DNA of 64,000 bases, taken from NCBI RefSeq assembly GCF_014651895.1, contig NZ_BMXT01000001.1, forward strand, positions 496,001 to 560,000, given 5' to 3'. Numbering within the stretch: position 1 is the stretch's first letter; each line of letters opens with the position of its first letter. Both the position numbers and the translations under genes were made by a program. Of the stretch, positions 52,824 through 61,784 are shown one piece after another. Below the pieces are notes generated by a model. The model was given only the letters and a program-made list of their open reading frames with translations, searched no databases and was not told where the DNA came from. The DNA is from Rhodanobacter panaciterrae. Lineage in GTDB: Bacteria > Pseudomonadota > Gammaproteobacteria > Xanthomonadales > Rhodanobacteraceae.

Positions 52824-53267
52824 TCAGTGGCCGCGGCCGTGGAAGTTGCCAGTGCCACCGCCGATAGAAATGCTGACGCCGCCGGTAGGGTGATCGCAAC
52901 TGCCGAAGGCCTTGGTCACGTTCACCTCGCCGGTCTGGTAGCTGCCGCTCATGTGGCTGCCGCCCACCACGCCCATGCCGACGCTGCCATGCATCTGTGC
53001 ATCGTTGTACTTGGAATCATCGCAGCTGGGTGCATCGGCGGTTCGGCTATCGCTCATGCGGCCACTGGTGTCGCCGTAATACACCCCGGGTGCCGGCTTG
53101 GTGGTGGTCGAACTGGTGGTGCTGGTGGGGGCGGCTGCCGTCGAACTGGAGGCGGGTATGTCGCCGGGAGGCAGCTTGAGGTTCAGCGGTTTGGTGGCCG
53201 TTTGCGCCCACACTGAACTGACCAGCAAGGTGCCTGCCAAGGCAATGATCAGACGTTTCATATTCAT
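52824..53267 (-). CDS. Exported protein of unknown function, Ser/Thr-rich
   Basis: This 147-residue protein was not recognised. It has a signal peptide (MNMKRLIIALAGTLLVSSVW, cleaved after VWA), a Ser/Thr-rich low-complexity linker (about 40-60), and a C-terminal half with three cysteines (SCDDSKYNDAQMHGSVGMG; AFGSCDHPTGGVSISIGGG) ending in Gly/His-rich NFHGRGH, which could bind metal. A periplasmic or secreted location is expected. It lies 30 bases upstream of lplB on the same strand but need not be functionally linked. ATG 53267 or 53261 could start it. Confidence 0.68.
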   Translation of the reverse strand: MNMKRLIIALAGTLLVSSVWAQTATKPLNLKLPPGDIPASSSTAAAPTSTTSSTTTKPAPGVYYGDTSGRMSDSRTADAPSCDDSKYNDAQMHGSVGMGVVGGSHMSGSYQTGEVNVTKAFGSCDHPTGGVSISIGGGTGNFHGRGH

Positions 53268-53338
53268 GCGTGCTCCGGGGATATGACGTGTTCAACGCAC
53301 AAGGCCGCGTTGGCGTGCACATCAATATTTGAAACACA

Positions 53339-53363
53339 GGATGGCGGGAAGTTCCTGCCATCC
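53339..53363 (-). terminator. Terminator of parC
   Basis: GGATGGC (53339-53345) and GCCATCC (53357-53363) with further inner pairing form a strong hairpin just downstream of the parC stop at 53369. On the minus strand it is followed by TGTGTTTC, a loosely U-rich run. Confidence 0.62.
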
Positions 53364-53368
53364 CTTCA

Positions 53369-55609
53369 TCAGGCCGTCGTCTCGATCCGCTCCACCCGCC
53401 GCAGGCCGCGCGGCAGTACGCCGCCGCGGGTGGCGCGGTTGCCGCCGTATTCGACCAGATCGGCCCATTTGAGCGTGAGCTTGCGCTGGCCCGCATACAT
53501 GGTGACCTCGCCCTTGCCCTCACTGACCACGGCCACACCAGCCACGCGTTCGTCGCCGCTGACGAGCTTGGCCTTGGGGATCTCGATCAGCTTGTTGCCC
53601 TTGCCCTTGTCCAGCTCGGGCAGCTCGGCCACCGAGAACATCAGCAGATGGCCTTCGGTGGTGACCACCACGATGCGGTCGCGCGCCGGGTCGGCGCTGA
53701 TCTGCGGCGCCAGCACGTGCGCGCCGTCGCTGAGGCTGATGATCTGCTTGCCGGCCTTGTTGCGGCCGGTGAGCGATTCGAAGCGGGTCACGAAGCCGTA
53801 GCCGAAGTCGGTGGCGAGGATCAGTCGGGTGTCGTTATCGCCGGCGATCAGCGCGTCGAAACTGGCGCCGGCGGCTGGACTGAAACGTCCGGTCAGCGGT
53901 TCGCCGTTGCCGCGTGCCGAGGGCAGGGTATGCGCCGGCGTGGAATAGCTGCGGCCGGTGGAATCGATGAACGCCACCTGCTGGGTGGTGCGCGCCTTTA
54001 CCGTGGCGAGCAGACCGTCGCCTTCGCGATAGTTCAGGCCTTCGGCGTCGATGTCGTGGCCCTTGGCGGCGCGCGCCCAGCCCTTCTGGCTCAGCACCAC
54101 GGTGACCGGCTCGCTGGCGACCAGCGCACTTTCGTCGAGCGCCTGCGCCGCTTCGCGCTGCACCAGCGGCGAACGGCGGTCGTCACCGAACTTGGCCGCA
54201 TCGGCACGCAATTCTTCCTTGATCAGGCCCTTCAGCTTGGCCGGCGATTTCAGCAGCACGCTGATCTTCGCGCGCTCCTCTTCGAGCTGATCGCGCTCGG
54301 CAGTGATCTTCATCTCTTCCAGCCGCGCCAGCTGGCGCAGGCGGGTTTCGAGGATGTAGTCGGCCTGTTCCTCGCTGAGCTTGAAGCGCGCGATCAGCAC
54401 GGGCTTGGGCTCGTCCTCGCTGCGCACGATGCGGATCACCTCGTCCAGATTGAGGTAGGCGATGCGCAGCGCTTCCAACAGGTGCAGCCGGCGTTCGACC
54501 TTGGCCAGCCGGTGTTCCAGGCGCTTGGTTACCGTGCTGGTGCGGAACGTCAGCCACTCGCTGAGGATGCGCTTGAGATTCTTCACCTGCGGGCGGCCGT
54601 CCAGGCCGATCATGTTGAGATTGACGCGGAAGCTCTTCTCCAGATCGGTGGTGGCGAACAGATGCGGCATCAGCTCGTCCGCATCGACGCGGCTGGAACG
54701 CGGCACCAGCACCAGCCGGATCGGATTCTCGTGATCGGACTCGTCGCGCAGGTCCTCGATCATCGGCAGTTTCTTCGCGCGCATCTGTGCGGCGATCTGT
54801 TCGAGGATCTTCGACGGGCTGACCTGATGCGGCAACGCGGTGATCACGATGTTGCCTTCCTCGCGCTGGTACACCGCGCGGGCACGCACCGAGCCCATGC
54901 CGCTCTCGTACATCGCCAGCAGATCGGCGCGCGGGGTGATGATCTCCGCCTCGGTCGGATAATCCGGTGCGCGCACATGCTCGAACAGATCCGCGACGGT
55001 AGCGTCCGGATCGTCCAACAGACGGATGCACGCGCTGACCAGCTCGCGCAGATTGTGCGGCGGAATGTCGGTGGCCATGCCCACCGCGATACCCATCGAG
55101 CCGTTGAGCAAGACATGCGGCACACGCGCCGGCAGCCAGCTCGGTTCCTCCAGCGTGCCGTCGAAATTCGGTACCCAGTCGACCGTGCCCTGGCCCAGTT
55201 CGCCCAGCAGCGCCTCGGCGATCGGGCTGAGCTTGGATTCGGTGTAGCGCATCGCCGCGAAGCTCTTCGGATCGTCCGGCGAGCCGAAGTTGCCCTGGCC
55301 GTCGACCAGCGGATAGCGGTACGAGAACGGCTGCGCCATCAGCACCATCGCTTCGTAGCAGGAGCTGTCGCCGTGCGGATGGAACTTGCCGATCACGTCG
55401 CCGATGGTGCGCGCGGATTTCTTCGGCTTGGCGGTGGCGGCCAGCCCCAGCTCGCTCATCGCGTAGATGATGCGCCGCTGCACCGGCTTCAGGCCGTCGC
55501 CCACGAACGGCAGCGCGCGATCCAGCACCACGTACATCGAGTAGTCGAGATAGGCCCGCTCGGCGTATTCCTTGAGCGGGATCTGTTCGTAATTGGCTTG
55601 CAGGTTCAT
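53369..55609 (-). CDS. parC: DNA topoisomerase IV subunit A (ParC)
   Basis: This 746-residue protein is the breakage-reunion subunit of topoisomerase IV, which decatenates sister chromosomes. It begins with [20 protein letters not shown], has the quinolone-site [13 protein letters not shown] near residues 77-89 with Ser and Glu at the usual resistance positions, and the catalytic Tyr in [20 protein letters not shown] near 118-137. The C-terminal domain shows the ParC-type beta-pinwheel repeats. The length matches ParC (about 750) rather than GyrA (about 875). It starts 68 bases downstream of the TraB-like stop. Confidence 0.95.
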   Translation of the reverse strand: MNLQANYEQIPLKEYAERAYLDYSMYVVLDRALPFVGDGLKPVQRRIIYAMSELGLAATAKPKKSARTIGDVIGKFHPHGDSSCYEAMVLMAQPFSYRYPLVDGQGNFGSPDDPKSFAAMRYTESKLSPIAEALLGELGQGTVDWVPNFDGTLEEPSWLPARVPHVLLNGSMGIAVGMATDIPPHNLRELVSACIRLLDDPDATVADLFEHVRAPDYPTEAEIITPRADLLAMYESGMGSVRARAVYQREEGNIVITALPHQVSPSKILEQIAAQMRAKKLPMIEDLRDESDHENPIRLVLVPRSSRVDADELMPHLFATTDLEKSFRVNLNMIGLDGRPQVKNLKRILSEWLTFRTSTVTKRLEHRLAKVERRLHLLEALRIAYLNLDEVIRIVRSEDEPKPVLIARFKLSEEQADYILETRLRQLARLEEMKITAERDQLEEERAKISVLLKSPAKLKGLIKEELRADAAKFGDDRRSPLVQREAAQALDESALVASEPVTVVLSQKGWARAAKGHDIDAEGLNYREGDGLLATVKARTTQQVAFIDSTGRSYSTPAHTLPSARGNGEPLTGRFSPAAGASFDALIAGDNDTRLILATDFGYGFVTRFESLTGRNKAGKQIISLSDGAHVLAPQISADPARDRIVVVTTEGHLLMFSVAELPELDKGKGNKLIEIPKAKLVSGDERVAGVAVVSEGKGEVTMYAGQRKLTLKWADLVEYGGNRATRGGVLPRGLRRVERIETTA

Positions 55610-55677
55610 GGGGTTGCATCAATCAGGTAGCGCGCAGACTGCGCGGATAACCGGACGATGGTGCCAGAAAGCAGGCG

Positions 55678-56544
55678 CTATTGGCGAACCGCGTCGATGC
55701 CCAGCTTGTGCAACTGCGCCTGCACGCTGTCCGGTCCGGCCAGGTGCGCGGCGCCGACGGCGATGAAGATGGTGCCGGGCTGTTGCAGCATCGCGGCGAT
55801 CTTCCCCGCCCAGATGCCGTTGCGCTGCACGAGCAGGCGCTCGTACAGTTTCGGCTCGCTCTGGCGCAGGTCTTCGTCTTCGAGGCGGGCGATGGTGGCG
55901 ACATCGCCGTTCTTCCACGCGTCGATCAGCTCGGTGAGTTCGATCGGGCCCTTGTCGACATCGCGGATGCTCGAACGCAGGAAGGCCAGTTCGACCGATC
56001 GCGGCATGTCGGCGAGAAAGCGGATCTGCTGTTCGGCGGTTTCCAGTCCGAGCACCTGTTTGCCGGCGTCGGTCATCTGCGCCTTCAGCTGTTTGTCCAC
56101 GCCATGCTCGGGGTCGAGCCCGGCCTTCAGCAGCGGCGCCGTCGCCAGCGTCAACGCTGCCAGCCACGGACGCATCAGGTTGAGCGTCTGCATGCCACCG
56201 GGCACGCCGGCCTTATTCGCCGCGATGTTCAGTCGCAGCTGTTCGGCATGGCTGAGCAGGGTCGGCAGCGGATGCGACATGTCCATGCCGTAGCGCAATA
56301 CCAGCGCCATCATGTTCGCCGGGTCGTCGTCAGTCAGTTCGATGTAGAGCGTCTGGCTGTCCGTCATCGCCTGGTCCAGCGCCGGGTAATGCCATGCCGT
56401 GTCATTCGGCAGCAGATGCACCGTGCCGAACAGGTAGATCGTGGTGTTGGCGTCCCTCACCACCCACAGCGCAGGACGGGCGATGGCTGCGACGGGCAGC
56501 AGCAGAAGCAGGCAGATGGCGAAGCGAGCGAGCAGATGTTTCAT
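55678..56544 (-). CDS. TraB/GumN family exported protein
   Basis: This 288-residue protein has a signal peptide (MKHLLARFAICLLLLLPVAA) and the TraB/GumN fold: LWVVRDANTTIYLFGTVHLL near residues 27-46, LYIELTDDDPANM, VLGLETAEQQIRFLADM, and IFIAVGAAHLAGPDSVQAQL near the end. The family is related to TIKI-type metalloproteases with two GX2H motifs; GTVH and GAAH are both present here. Location is probably periplasmic, substrate unknown. ATG 56544 gives the clean signal sequence; the longer frame is not used. Confidence 0.9.
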   Translation of the reverse strand: MKHLLARFAICLLLLLPVAAIARPALWVVRDANTTIYLFGTVHLLPNDTAWHYPALDQAMTDSQTLYIELTDDDPANMMALVLRYGMDMSHPLPTLLSHAEQLRLNIAANKAGVPGGMQTLNLMRPWLAALTLATAPLLKAGLDPEHGVDKQLKAQMTDAGKQVLGLETAEQQIRFLADMPRSVELAFLRSSIRDVDKGPIELTELIDAWKNGDVATIARLEDEDLRQSEPKLYERLLVQRNGIWAGKIAAMLQQPGTIFIAVGAAHLAGPDSVQAQLHKLGIDAVRQ

Positions 56545-56616
56545 GCCGGCCAGTGTTGCGGCAAGCGCGTGGCAGTTCAATCCGGTCGCGGTCCTGTCCT
56601 CGATCGTTTGCCGTGA

Positions 56617-56862
56617 TCAGTCGCCCGAACGCCAGCGTGGCGGTTCGCCCTTCAGCCAGCACACGGCGATCAGGCCGAGGGTGAGCAGTGCAAGGCTCAC
56701 CGCGAACATGACGGGATCCGCTGCTGGCCGCAGGAAATGAATGACGAGCGCAACACACCCCGCATAGATGGCGAGACAAACCCAGCCTTCCCACCGAACC
56801 GGCAGCCCCCAACCCCAGCCGTACCGCTTGGCGGGAAACCAGTACTTGTTCGGGCTATCCAT
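56617..56862 (-). CDS. Small membrane protein of unknown function
   Basis: This 81-residue protein has a Trp/Gly-rich N-terminus (MDSPNKYWFPAKRYGWGWG) and two membrane segments (GWVCLAIYAGCVALVIHF; MFAVSLALLTLGLIAVCW) with a basic tail. I do not recognise a named function; similar short proteins are annotated as hypothetical membrane proteins. ATG 56862 has an excellent AAGGAG ribosome site, so the longer 112-codon frame is rejected. Downstream is the TraB-like gene, 72 bases on. Confidence 0.72.
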   Translation of the reverse strand: MDSPNKYWFPAKRYGWGWGLPVRWEGWVCLAIYAGCVALVIHFLRPAADPVMFAVSLALLTLGLIAVCWLKGEPPRWRSGD

Positions 56863-56945
56863 TTCGGCTCCTTGGGAGAGTTTGAGGTGTTTGGATTTAA
56901 ATGAACCAGACCTTTTACTCGTGACGCTTGAGTTAGACCGCTTAG

Positions 56946-57677
56946 CTACGCGCATACGTCATTCACAAGGTTGCTGTAGTACTTTATAGCGCGCGTGTAT
57001 AGCTTGAAATCTTGGAACGTCAATAAATTTGGTGCGTTGGGGGCGCCAAGAATGTGCACGTACTGCTGAAAATGTAGGTGGTCTGTGGTGGTTAATTTGT
57101 GGAAGGCTTCCTCTGCATCTTGAGCGGTGTCGCCATTGATATGTGCCGAGGCAATACGAATGCGCCTGTAGTACTCAAGGAGGCGAAACTCTGGTGGTTG
57201 CGTCAATGACTGCCTTTGCGCTGGTGAGCAGTTGTAACAAAGTTGTTCTAAGGGATGCAGGGCAGCTCCGCCTTTAAGTGTTGTTACCCAGGTGACTGAA
57301 GTGTTGTTTTTTTGGAAGACGCCATTGCACTCTTTGATGGTCTTATCAAATATTGAGTGGGTTAGAGCGATAAACGACTTGTAGATCTGCTCGCGCATTC
57401 CAGCAAAGCTGTAGGTGCCGCGAGGTATGTCATTACTGATGTAGAGAAGCTTTAAATAGTCGTTCATCTGTGCGCTCATGGCTTGAGCACTTTTTTCGAG
57501 ATGAACAATTGCTAGTTCCTGGAGCTGTAGGCACGCATCTTGGGTTCCAAGCTCAGAAAACAGGTCGAGAACTGGCTTGATATATGGTTTAGCGTTTGTA
57601 TAGCTGGGATGTGGGACTGGCACAGGTTGTTCATGGTGGTCTGGCGCTAAGTAGATTTCAAAATGTAGTGTAATCAT
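56946..57677 (-). CDS. AT-rich protein of unknown function with HEPN-like Rx4H motif
   Basis: This 243-residue protein is not recognised. It looks all-helical and contains LLEYYRRIRIASAHINGDT near residues 176-194, where R-IASA-H matches the Rx4-6H signature of HEPN ribonucleases found in toxin-antitoxin and defence systems. No antitoxin-like nucleotidyltransferase gene is adjacent. The base composition is far lower in GC than its neighbours, and codon use is different, which suggests recent transfer. There is no signal peptide or membrane segment. Start ATG 57677; an N-terminal beta-like ITLHFEIYLAPDHHEQPVPV precedes the helical part. Confidence 0.65.
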   Translation of the reverse strand: MITLHFEIYLAPDHHEQPVPVPHPSYTNAKPYIKPVLDLFSELGTQDACLQLQELAIVHLEKSAQAMSAQMNDYLKLLYISNDIPRGTYSFAGMREQIYKSFIALTHSIFDKTIKECNGVFQKNNTSVTWVTTLKGGAALHPLEQLCYNCSPAQRQSLTQPPEFRLLEYYRRIRIASAHINGDTAQDAEEAFHKLTTTDHLHFQQYVHILGAPNAPNLLTFQDFKLYTRAIKYYSNLVNDVCA

Positions 57678-57801
57678 GCAACCTATCTCATGTTGCCGGA
57701 CGTTGCCGTTTCAATCGTGTTCTTCCGAATCAATGTTTTAGCTTGCGTTGCGCAGTTTAATTCTGCCGCCCAATCCGGCTACGTTTCATCCACCCCTTCA
57801 G

Positions 57802-58842
57802 TTACCGCGCCTCCACACCCCCCAAAAACCCGATCAGCCCATCGAAGTACGTCTGCTGGTCGTCATACATCGCCATATGCCCACCCTTCGGGCACAGCAG
57901 GAATTGTCCCTGCGGCAGCTTCTTCGCCATCGCCTGCATGTACTTCGGATCCATCGTGTCGTGCTGGGCGCCGATGACCAGGGTGGGAACGGTGATGCGG
58001 TGCAGGTCGGCGCTGCGATCCCAGTGTTCCAGTCGGCCGCTGGCGCCGAGTTCGCTGGGGCCCTGCATCAACGAGTAGATCTGTTCGTTGATGTGGGCGA
58101 AGGCGCGCTTGACCGGATCGGGCCATTGGTCCGCCGGCATGCGCAGGATGTGCTGCTCGTAGTGCATCGGCATCAGGATCTGCATGTAGCGCGGATCGTC
58201 GGTGTGGTGTTCGGCTTCCAGCTTCTTCACTTCGGTCAGCTGTTTCTGATCCATCGCCGGCATCAGCACGTTCTTCGCGTAGACGTTGTAGGCCGGGATC
58301 GAATCCACCATGTTGGAGATCACCAGGCACTTCAGGTTCTGCTGGTATTTCAGTGCGTATTCGATCGCGAGCACGCCGCCCCACGAATGGCCGAGCAGGC
58401 AGAAGTTGCTCTTGTCCAGGTGCAGCGCCTGGCGCACCTGTTCCACTTCGTCGACGTAGCGGTCGATGGTCCACAAAGACTGATCTTTCGGTTGGTCGCT
58501 GTAGGCCGAGCCGAGCTGGTCGTAGTAGTAGTACTCGATGCCGGCGCCGGGAAAGTAGCTGTCGAACGCCTCGAAATATTCGTGGGTCGCGCCGGGGCCG
58601 CCGTGCAGCAGCAACACCTTCAGCTTCGGGTTGTTGCCGACGCGCTTGGTCCAGACGTGGAACTTGCCCTTGGGGGTGTTGATCTCGATCATCTTCACGC
58701 CGCCGGCAAGCACGTCGTCGCGACCGGTGTTGTCGAAGTAGCTGGAGTCGGGTTTGCTGTGGGCGGGTGGCGTGGTAGCTGCAGCGCTTGTCGCAACGAC
58801 GAGCAGCAGCCCGGACAGCAGGACAGCCATGCAGTGCTTCAT
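57802..58842 (-). CDS. Exported proline iminopeptidase-family alpha/beta hydrolase
   Basis: This 346-residue protein has a signal peptide (MKHCMAVLLSGLLLVVATSA), then the oxyanion motif LLLHGGPGATHEYFEAFDSY, the nucleophile LLGHSWGGVLAIEYALKY, Asp in LVIGAQHDTMDPKY and the catalytic His in CPKGGHMAMYDD. This is the S33 proline iminopeptidase or tricorn-interacting F1 pattern; it should release N-terminal proline from peptides, here in the periplasm. The length is normal. It follows the AT-rich HEPN-like gene by 124 bases on the same strand but has typical host composition. Confidence 0.9.
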   Translation of the reverse strand: MKHCMAVLLSGLLLVVATSAAATTPPAHSKPDSSYFDNTGRDDVLAGGVKMIEINTPKGKFHVWTKRVGNNPKLKVLLLHGGPGATHEYFEAFDSYFPGAGIEYYYYDQLGSAYSDQPKDQSLWTIDRYVDEVEQVRQALHLDKSNFCLLGHSWGGVLAIEYALKYQQNLKCLVISNMVDSIPAYNVYAKNVLMPAMDQKQLTEVKKLEAEHHTDDPRYMQILMPMHYEQHILRMPADQWPDPVKRAFAHINEQIYSLMQGPSELGASGRLEHWDRSADLHRITVPTLVIGAQHDTMDPKYMQAMAKKLPQGQFLLCPKGGHMAMYDDQQTYFDGLIGFLGGVEAR

Positions 58843-58918
58843 CGGATTCCCCGTGCGATGACAAACCGCACTATGCGTCGCGACCGTGCTGGCGGCAACT
58901 CCCCGGCGAGCAGCGACG

Positions 58919-60037
58919 TCAGCGCGGCACGCGGTAACCGCCGGCGACGCCGTGCGGGCTCAGCGTGAGCTGCCACAGCTGGTCGCGGCGACTGCGGAAC
59001 ACTGCAGCGGACACGGCGAGGTAATAGCGCCACATGCGCCGGAAGCGTTCGTCGTAGCTTGCCGGCAGCGTCGGCCACGCCGCTTCGACGTTGTCGCGCC
59101 AGGCCGTCAGGGTGCGGTCGTAATCGGCGCCGAAATTGTGCCAGTCCTCGACCACGAACAGATCCTCCAGCGCGGCGGCCACCTGGCTGGCGGCGGGGAT
59201 CATCGAGTTCGGGAAGATGTATTTCTCGATCCACGGATCGGTCTGCGCCGGCGCACTGTTGCTGCCGATGCAATGCAGCAGCGACAGGCCGTCGTCCTTC
59301 AGGCAGCGGCGCACGCATTCAAAATACGCGCGGTAGTTCTTGCCGCCGACATGTTCGAACATGCCCAGCGAATACACCGCATCGAAGTGCTCATTGATGT
59401 CGTGGTAATCCTGCAGGCGGATCTCGACTGGCAGCCCCGCGCACAGTTCGCGCGCATAGTCGGCCTGCTCCTGCGACACGGTGATGCCGACGCCCTCGAT
59501 GCCATAGTGCTCGGCCGCGTACTTCAGCGCCTCGCCCCAGCCGCAACCGATGTCGAGCACACGCTGGCCAGTCTGCAACTGCAGCTTGCGGCAGACCAGG
59601 TCGAGCTTGGCCGCCTGCGCGTCGTCGAGGTTGTCGGCCTTGGCCCAGTAGCCGCAGGAATACACCATGCGCCGGCCCAGCATGGCCTGGAACAGATCGT
59701 TGCCGAGGTCGTAGTGCGCCTTGCCGATCTCGAACGCGCGCTCGCCGCGCTGCAGGTTGATGAAGCGTGCCTTCAGATGCGCAAGCAAGGTGTCGAGCGT
59801 TTTCAGTTCCTGATCCAGCCCGGCTGTAAGCAATCGCGTGCACAGGCCGGGCAGATCGTCGGCGTCCCACCAGCCGTCCATGTATGCCTCGCCCAGACCC
59901 AGCGAGCCGCGCGCGAACACGCGGGTGTACAGGCGTTCGTCATGCACGCGCAGGTCGAGCGGGGCGTCGCCGTCGATACGGATGCCGGCCTGTTCGAGCA
60001 GTTCGCTGGCGCGGTTTTTCAGATCGTCCTGGCTCAT
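58919..60037 (-). CDS. cfa: Cyclopropane-fatty-acyl-phospholipid synthase (Cfa)
   Basis: This 372-residue enzyme adds a methylene from S-adenosylmethionine across phospholipid double bonds. It has GSLGLGEAYMDGWWDADDLP in the N-terminal domain, KAHYDLGNDLFQAMLGRRMV, YSCGYWAKADNLDDAQ, the SAM loop VLDIGCGWGEALKYAAEHYG, and the bicarbonate/active-site region GMFEHVGGKNYRAYF and WIEKYIFPNSMIPAA. It matches true Cfa (E. coli about 382 residues) and is the third Cfa-family protein in this window. It is 33 bases downstream of the DUF190 stop, in the crcB operon. Confidence 0.95.
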   Translation of the reverse strand: MSQDDLKNRASELLEQAGIRIDGDAPLDLRVHDERLYTRVFARGSLGLGEAYMDGWWDADDLPGLCTRLLTAGLDQELKTLDTLLAHLKARFINLQRGERAFEIGKAHYDLGNDLFQAMLGRRMVYSCGYWAKADNLDDAQAAKLDLVCRKLQLQTGQRVLDIGCGWGEALKYAAEHYGIEGVGITVSQEQADYARELCAGLPVEIRLQDYHDINEHFDAVYSLGMFEHVGGKNYRAYFECVRRCLKDDGLSLLHCIGSNSAPAQTDPWIEKYIFPNSMIPAASQVAAALEDLFVVEDWHNFGADYDRTLTAWRDNVEAAWPTLPASYDERFRRMWRYYLAVSAAVFRSRRDQLWQLTLSPHGVAGGYRVPR

Positions 60038-60070
60038 GGCCTGGTCTCGCAGCGGTTCGTGCGGATGGAT

Positions 60071-60409
60071 TCAGTGCTTGCCGATCACCGCATAGGTTGC
60101 CGGCGACCAGGCATACGTCGCGTCAACGCCAGCCGCGTGTACAAGCTGCAGCAACAACTCGGCCTGATCTTCGCGCAGCAGGAATTCGATCTTGATCGGC
60201 AGGTCGTCGGCCAGCTCGAAGAACTGTTCCTCGTGCAGCACGCCATGCCGGCCGAAGCCGGCGATCGCGCGGAATACCGAGCCGCCACCAAGACCATGCT
60301 GCTTGGCTTGTTGCAGCAGCCACTCGGACAGCAGCATGCCGTCGTGCTTTGCGCGCAGGTGGCAGTAGAAGTACAGATGCACGCCCTGTTGCAGGTTTTC
60401 CTGGTTCAT
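60071..60409 (-). CDS. DUF190 family (PII-like) protein
   Basis: This 112-residue protein belongs to DUF190 (COG1993), small PII-like trimers often encoded beside crcB. It shows LSEWLLQQAKQHGLGGGSVF followed by RAIAGFGRHG, LADDLPIKIEFLLREDQ and VDATYAWSPATYAV. Its role is not established; with crcB it may modulate fluoride export. The 13-base gap to crcB upstream indicates co-transcription and control by the same riboswitch. Confidence 0.88.
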   Translation of the reverse strand: MNQENLQQGVHLYFYCHLRAKHDGMLLSEWLLQQAKQHGLGGGSVFRAIAGFGRHGVLHEEQFFELADDLPIKIEFLLREDQAELLLQLVHAAGVDATYAWSPATYAVIGKH

Positions 60410-60422
60410 GCGGTTCCCCGGA

Positions 60423-60809
60423 TCAATGGCGCAGCAGGCTGCGAGTGAGGAAGATGCCGAGCACGGTCATCGCCAGCGAGCCGATTACATGCACCGCCAC
60501 ATGACCGCTGAACCACAGGTATTGCTGGCGCAGCAGCAAGGTGGCGGATTCGGCCGAGAAGGTGGAGAACGTGGTGAGGCCACCCAGAAAACCGGTGAAC
60601 ACGAACAGCCGCAGTTCCGGCGACAGGGTCTGGAAGTGGTCGAACAGACCCATCACGCAACCCATCATCAGGCCGCCGGCGAGGTTCGCCGCCAGCGTGC
60701 CCAGCGGCAGGGTGGGGAACAACGGGTTGAGCAGAACGCCCAAGCCCCAGCGCAGCCAGCAGCCGAGGGCGCCGCCGATGCCAATCGCAAAAAATCCGGT
60801 AAAGCCCAC
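60423..60809 (-). CDS. crcB: Fluoride ion exporter CrcB/Fluc
   Basis: This 128-residue protein is a four-helix Fluc channel that exports fluoride as an antiparallel dimer. It shows IGGALGCWLRWGLGVLL, LPLGTLAANLAGGLMMG with the conserved Asn, and FTGFLGGLTTFSTFSAESAT with the Phe box and polar track. The GTG start at 60809 has a CAGGAG ribosome site eight bases upstream and sits directly behind a fluoride riboswitch, which settles the start; the longer frame reads through the riboswitch. Confidence 0.93.
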   Translation of the reverse strand: MGFTGFFAIGIGGALGCWLRWGLGVLLNPLFPTLPLGTLAANLAGGLMMGCVMGLFDHFQTLSPELRLFVFTGFLGGLTTFSTFSAESATLLLRQQYLWFSGHVAVHVIGSLAMTVLGIFLTRSLLRH

Positions 60810-60879
60810 GAGCGCGTCTCCTGACAATGAAAGTGTCCGGTTGCCGCGGTGGCAGGCACGCCTGCGCCGCCGGAAGCCG

Positions 60880-60975
60880 GTGGTGCAGGCATCATCAACC
60901 TCAACGACGGACGAGAGGTGGTTTGTTCCAGGAATGCCGCAGGCGTTCGCGAAACGGGAGGCATGCCATCTCCCG
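60880..60975 (-). promoter_or_regulatory. Fluoride riboswitch (crcB motif) controlling crcB
   Basis: On the minus strand the leader begins GGGAGATGGCATGCCTCCC (60974-60956), matching the conserved GGnGATGGC stem-loop of the crcB RNA, and ends TTGATGATGCCTGC (60898-60885), matching the conserved TGATGATGCCTxC tail whose ATGCC can form the pseudoknot. The middle stem GCCTGCGG lies between. The element ends about 70 bases before the crcB ribosome site. Riboswitch and target gene agree, so the assignment is firm. Confidence 0.88.
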
Positions 60976-61085
60976 TCGCTCATCGTAGTGGATCAGACGG
61001 GCAGGGCGTCAAGGATTTCTCTGTGCGTGGGTTGATGAGCGCAGACGCGTTACCCTGATCCCGATTTCCCTTGGCGATCTGTTCC

Positions 61086-61643
61086 ATGTCCATTGTGCTC
61101 ACCCCGTTCGCCCGCACCCGTCTGTTCCCCCGCAACGCTCGCCGCAACACCATTCGGGACTGCACGGCGGAGGAGTTCGAACGCCGCCTCAACGACGACG
61201 CCCCGTTGAAGGTGCTCGACGGCTACGCCCCGTTCTGCAAGCTGCATGTGCATCGCAACTGGACGTCGACGCGTTGCCTGACTGCGCCCATCACCGAGGC
61301 CAACCGCCACTTGTTGCGCTCGGCGTACGAAGCGCGCTCACCGGCCGAACTGCCGGTGCTGGTGCGCTGGTTCGAAGGGCTGGACGTGCCGGTGGCCAAC
61401 TACCTCCTGGTCATCCTCTATGACCGTGAGCAGTTGGCCAGGGAAGACACCTCGATCGAGGCGGACTGGGGTGTCGTCGGTTGTCTGTACACCGAGCTGC
61501 CGGAGGAGATCCCGATGGCGCCGATCACGATGATGCGCAATGCACTCGGGGTGGAAGAGGGCGGCTCGGGCGTGCCGCTGGACCCCGAGGCGTATCGACG
61601 CAGTGTGGCGTTCTGGGAGCAGAACGCGAACTGGCGGCCGTAG
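61086..61643 (+). CDS. DUF3228 family protein
   Basis: This 185-residue protein matches DUF3228: SIVLTPFARTRLFPRNARRN, FERRLNDDAPLKVLDGYAPF, CKLHVHRNWTSTRCLTAPIT, and PEEIPMAPITMMRNALGVEE near the end. Members are widespread in bacteria and eukaryotic algae, but no function is established. No signal peptide or membrane segment is seen. ATG at 61086 gives the family start; a TTG five codons upstream is possible but has no better ribosome site. It is independent of acnD, 141 bases downstream. Confidence 0.85.
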   Translation: MSIVLTPFARTRLFPRNARRNTIRDCTAEEFERRLNDDAPLKVLDGYAPFCKLHVHRNWTSTRCLTAPITEANRHLLRSAYEARSPAELPVLVRWFEGLDVPVANYLLVILYDREQLAREDTSIEADWGVVGCLYTELPEEIPMAPITMMRNALGVEEGGSGVPLDPEAYRRSVAFWEQNANWRP

Positions 61644-61690
61644 GGCGCCACGTGCTTTCGTCGCGTAAGGCCGCGGAGTGCCGCTGTTTT

Positions 61691-61719
61691 CTGCCCGGAC
61701 GGAGCCCGCCCGCTACAAT
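61691..61719 (+). promoter_or_regulatory. Candidate promoter of acnD
   Basis: TACAAT at 61714-61719 is a good -10 hexamer; the best aligned -35 (CTGCCC at 61691-61696, spacer 17) is poor. It lies about 66 bases before the acnD ATG. Confidence 0.35.
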
Positions 61720-61784
61720 GGCGGACCCGATCGGGCGGGAAGTGCCGTGCTCGATCGCCTGTCAACGAACCCCAGAAGCCAGCC

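Noticed and set aside
53648-55630. 660-codon plus-strand frame opposite parC
   Set aside because: Antisense shadow of a conserved gene with His/Arg-rich composition and no ribosome site.
58886-60448. 520-codon plus-strand frame opposite cfa and DUF190
   Set aside because: Antisense shadow; both minus-strand genes are clearly conserved.
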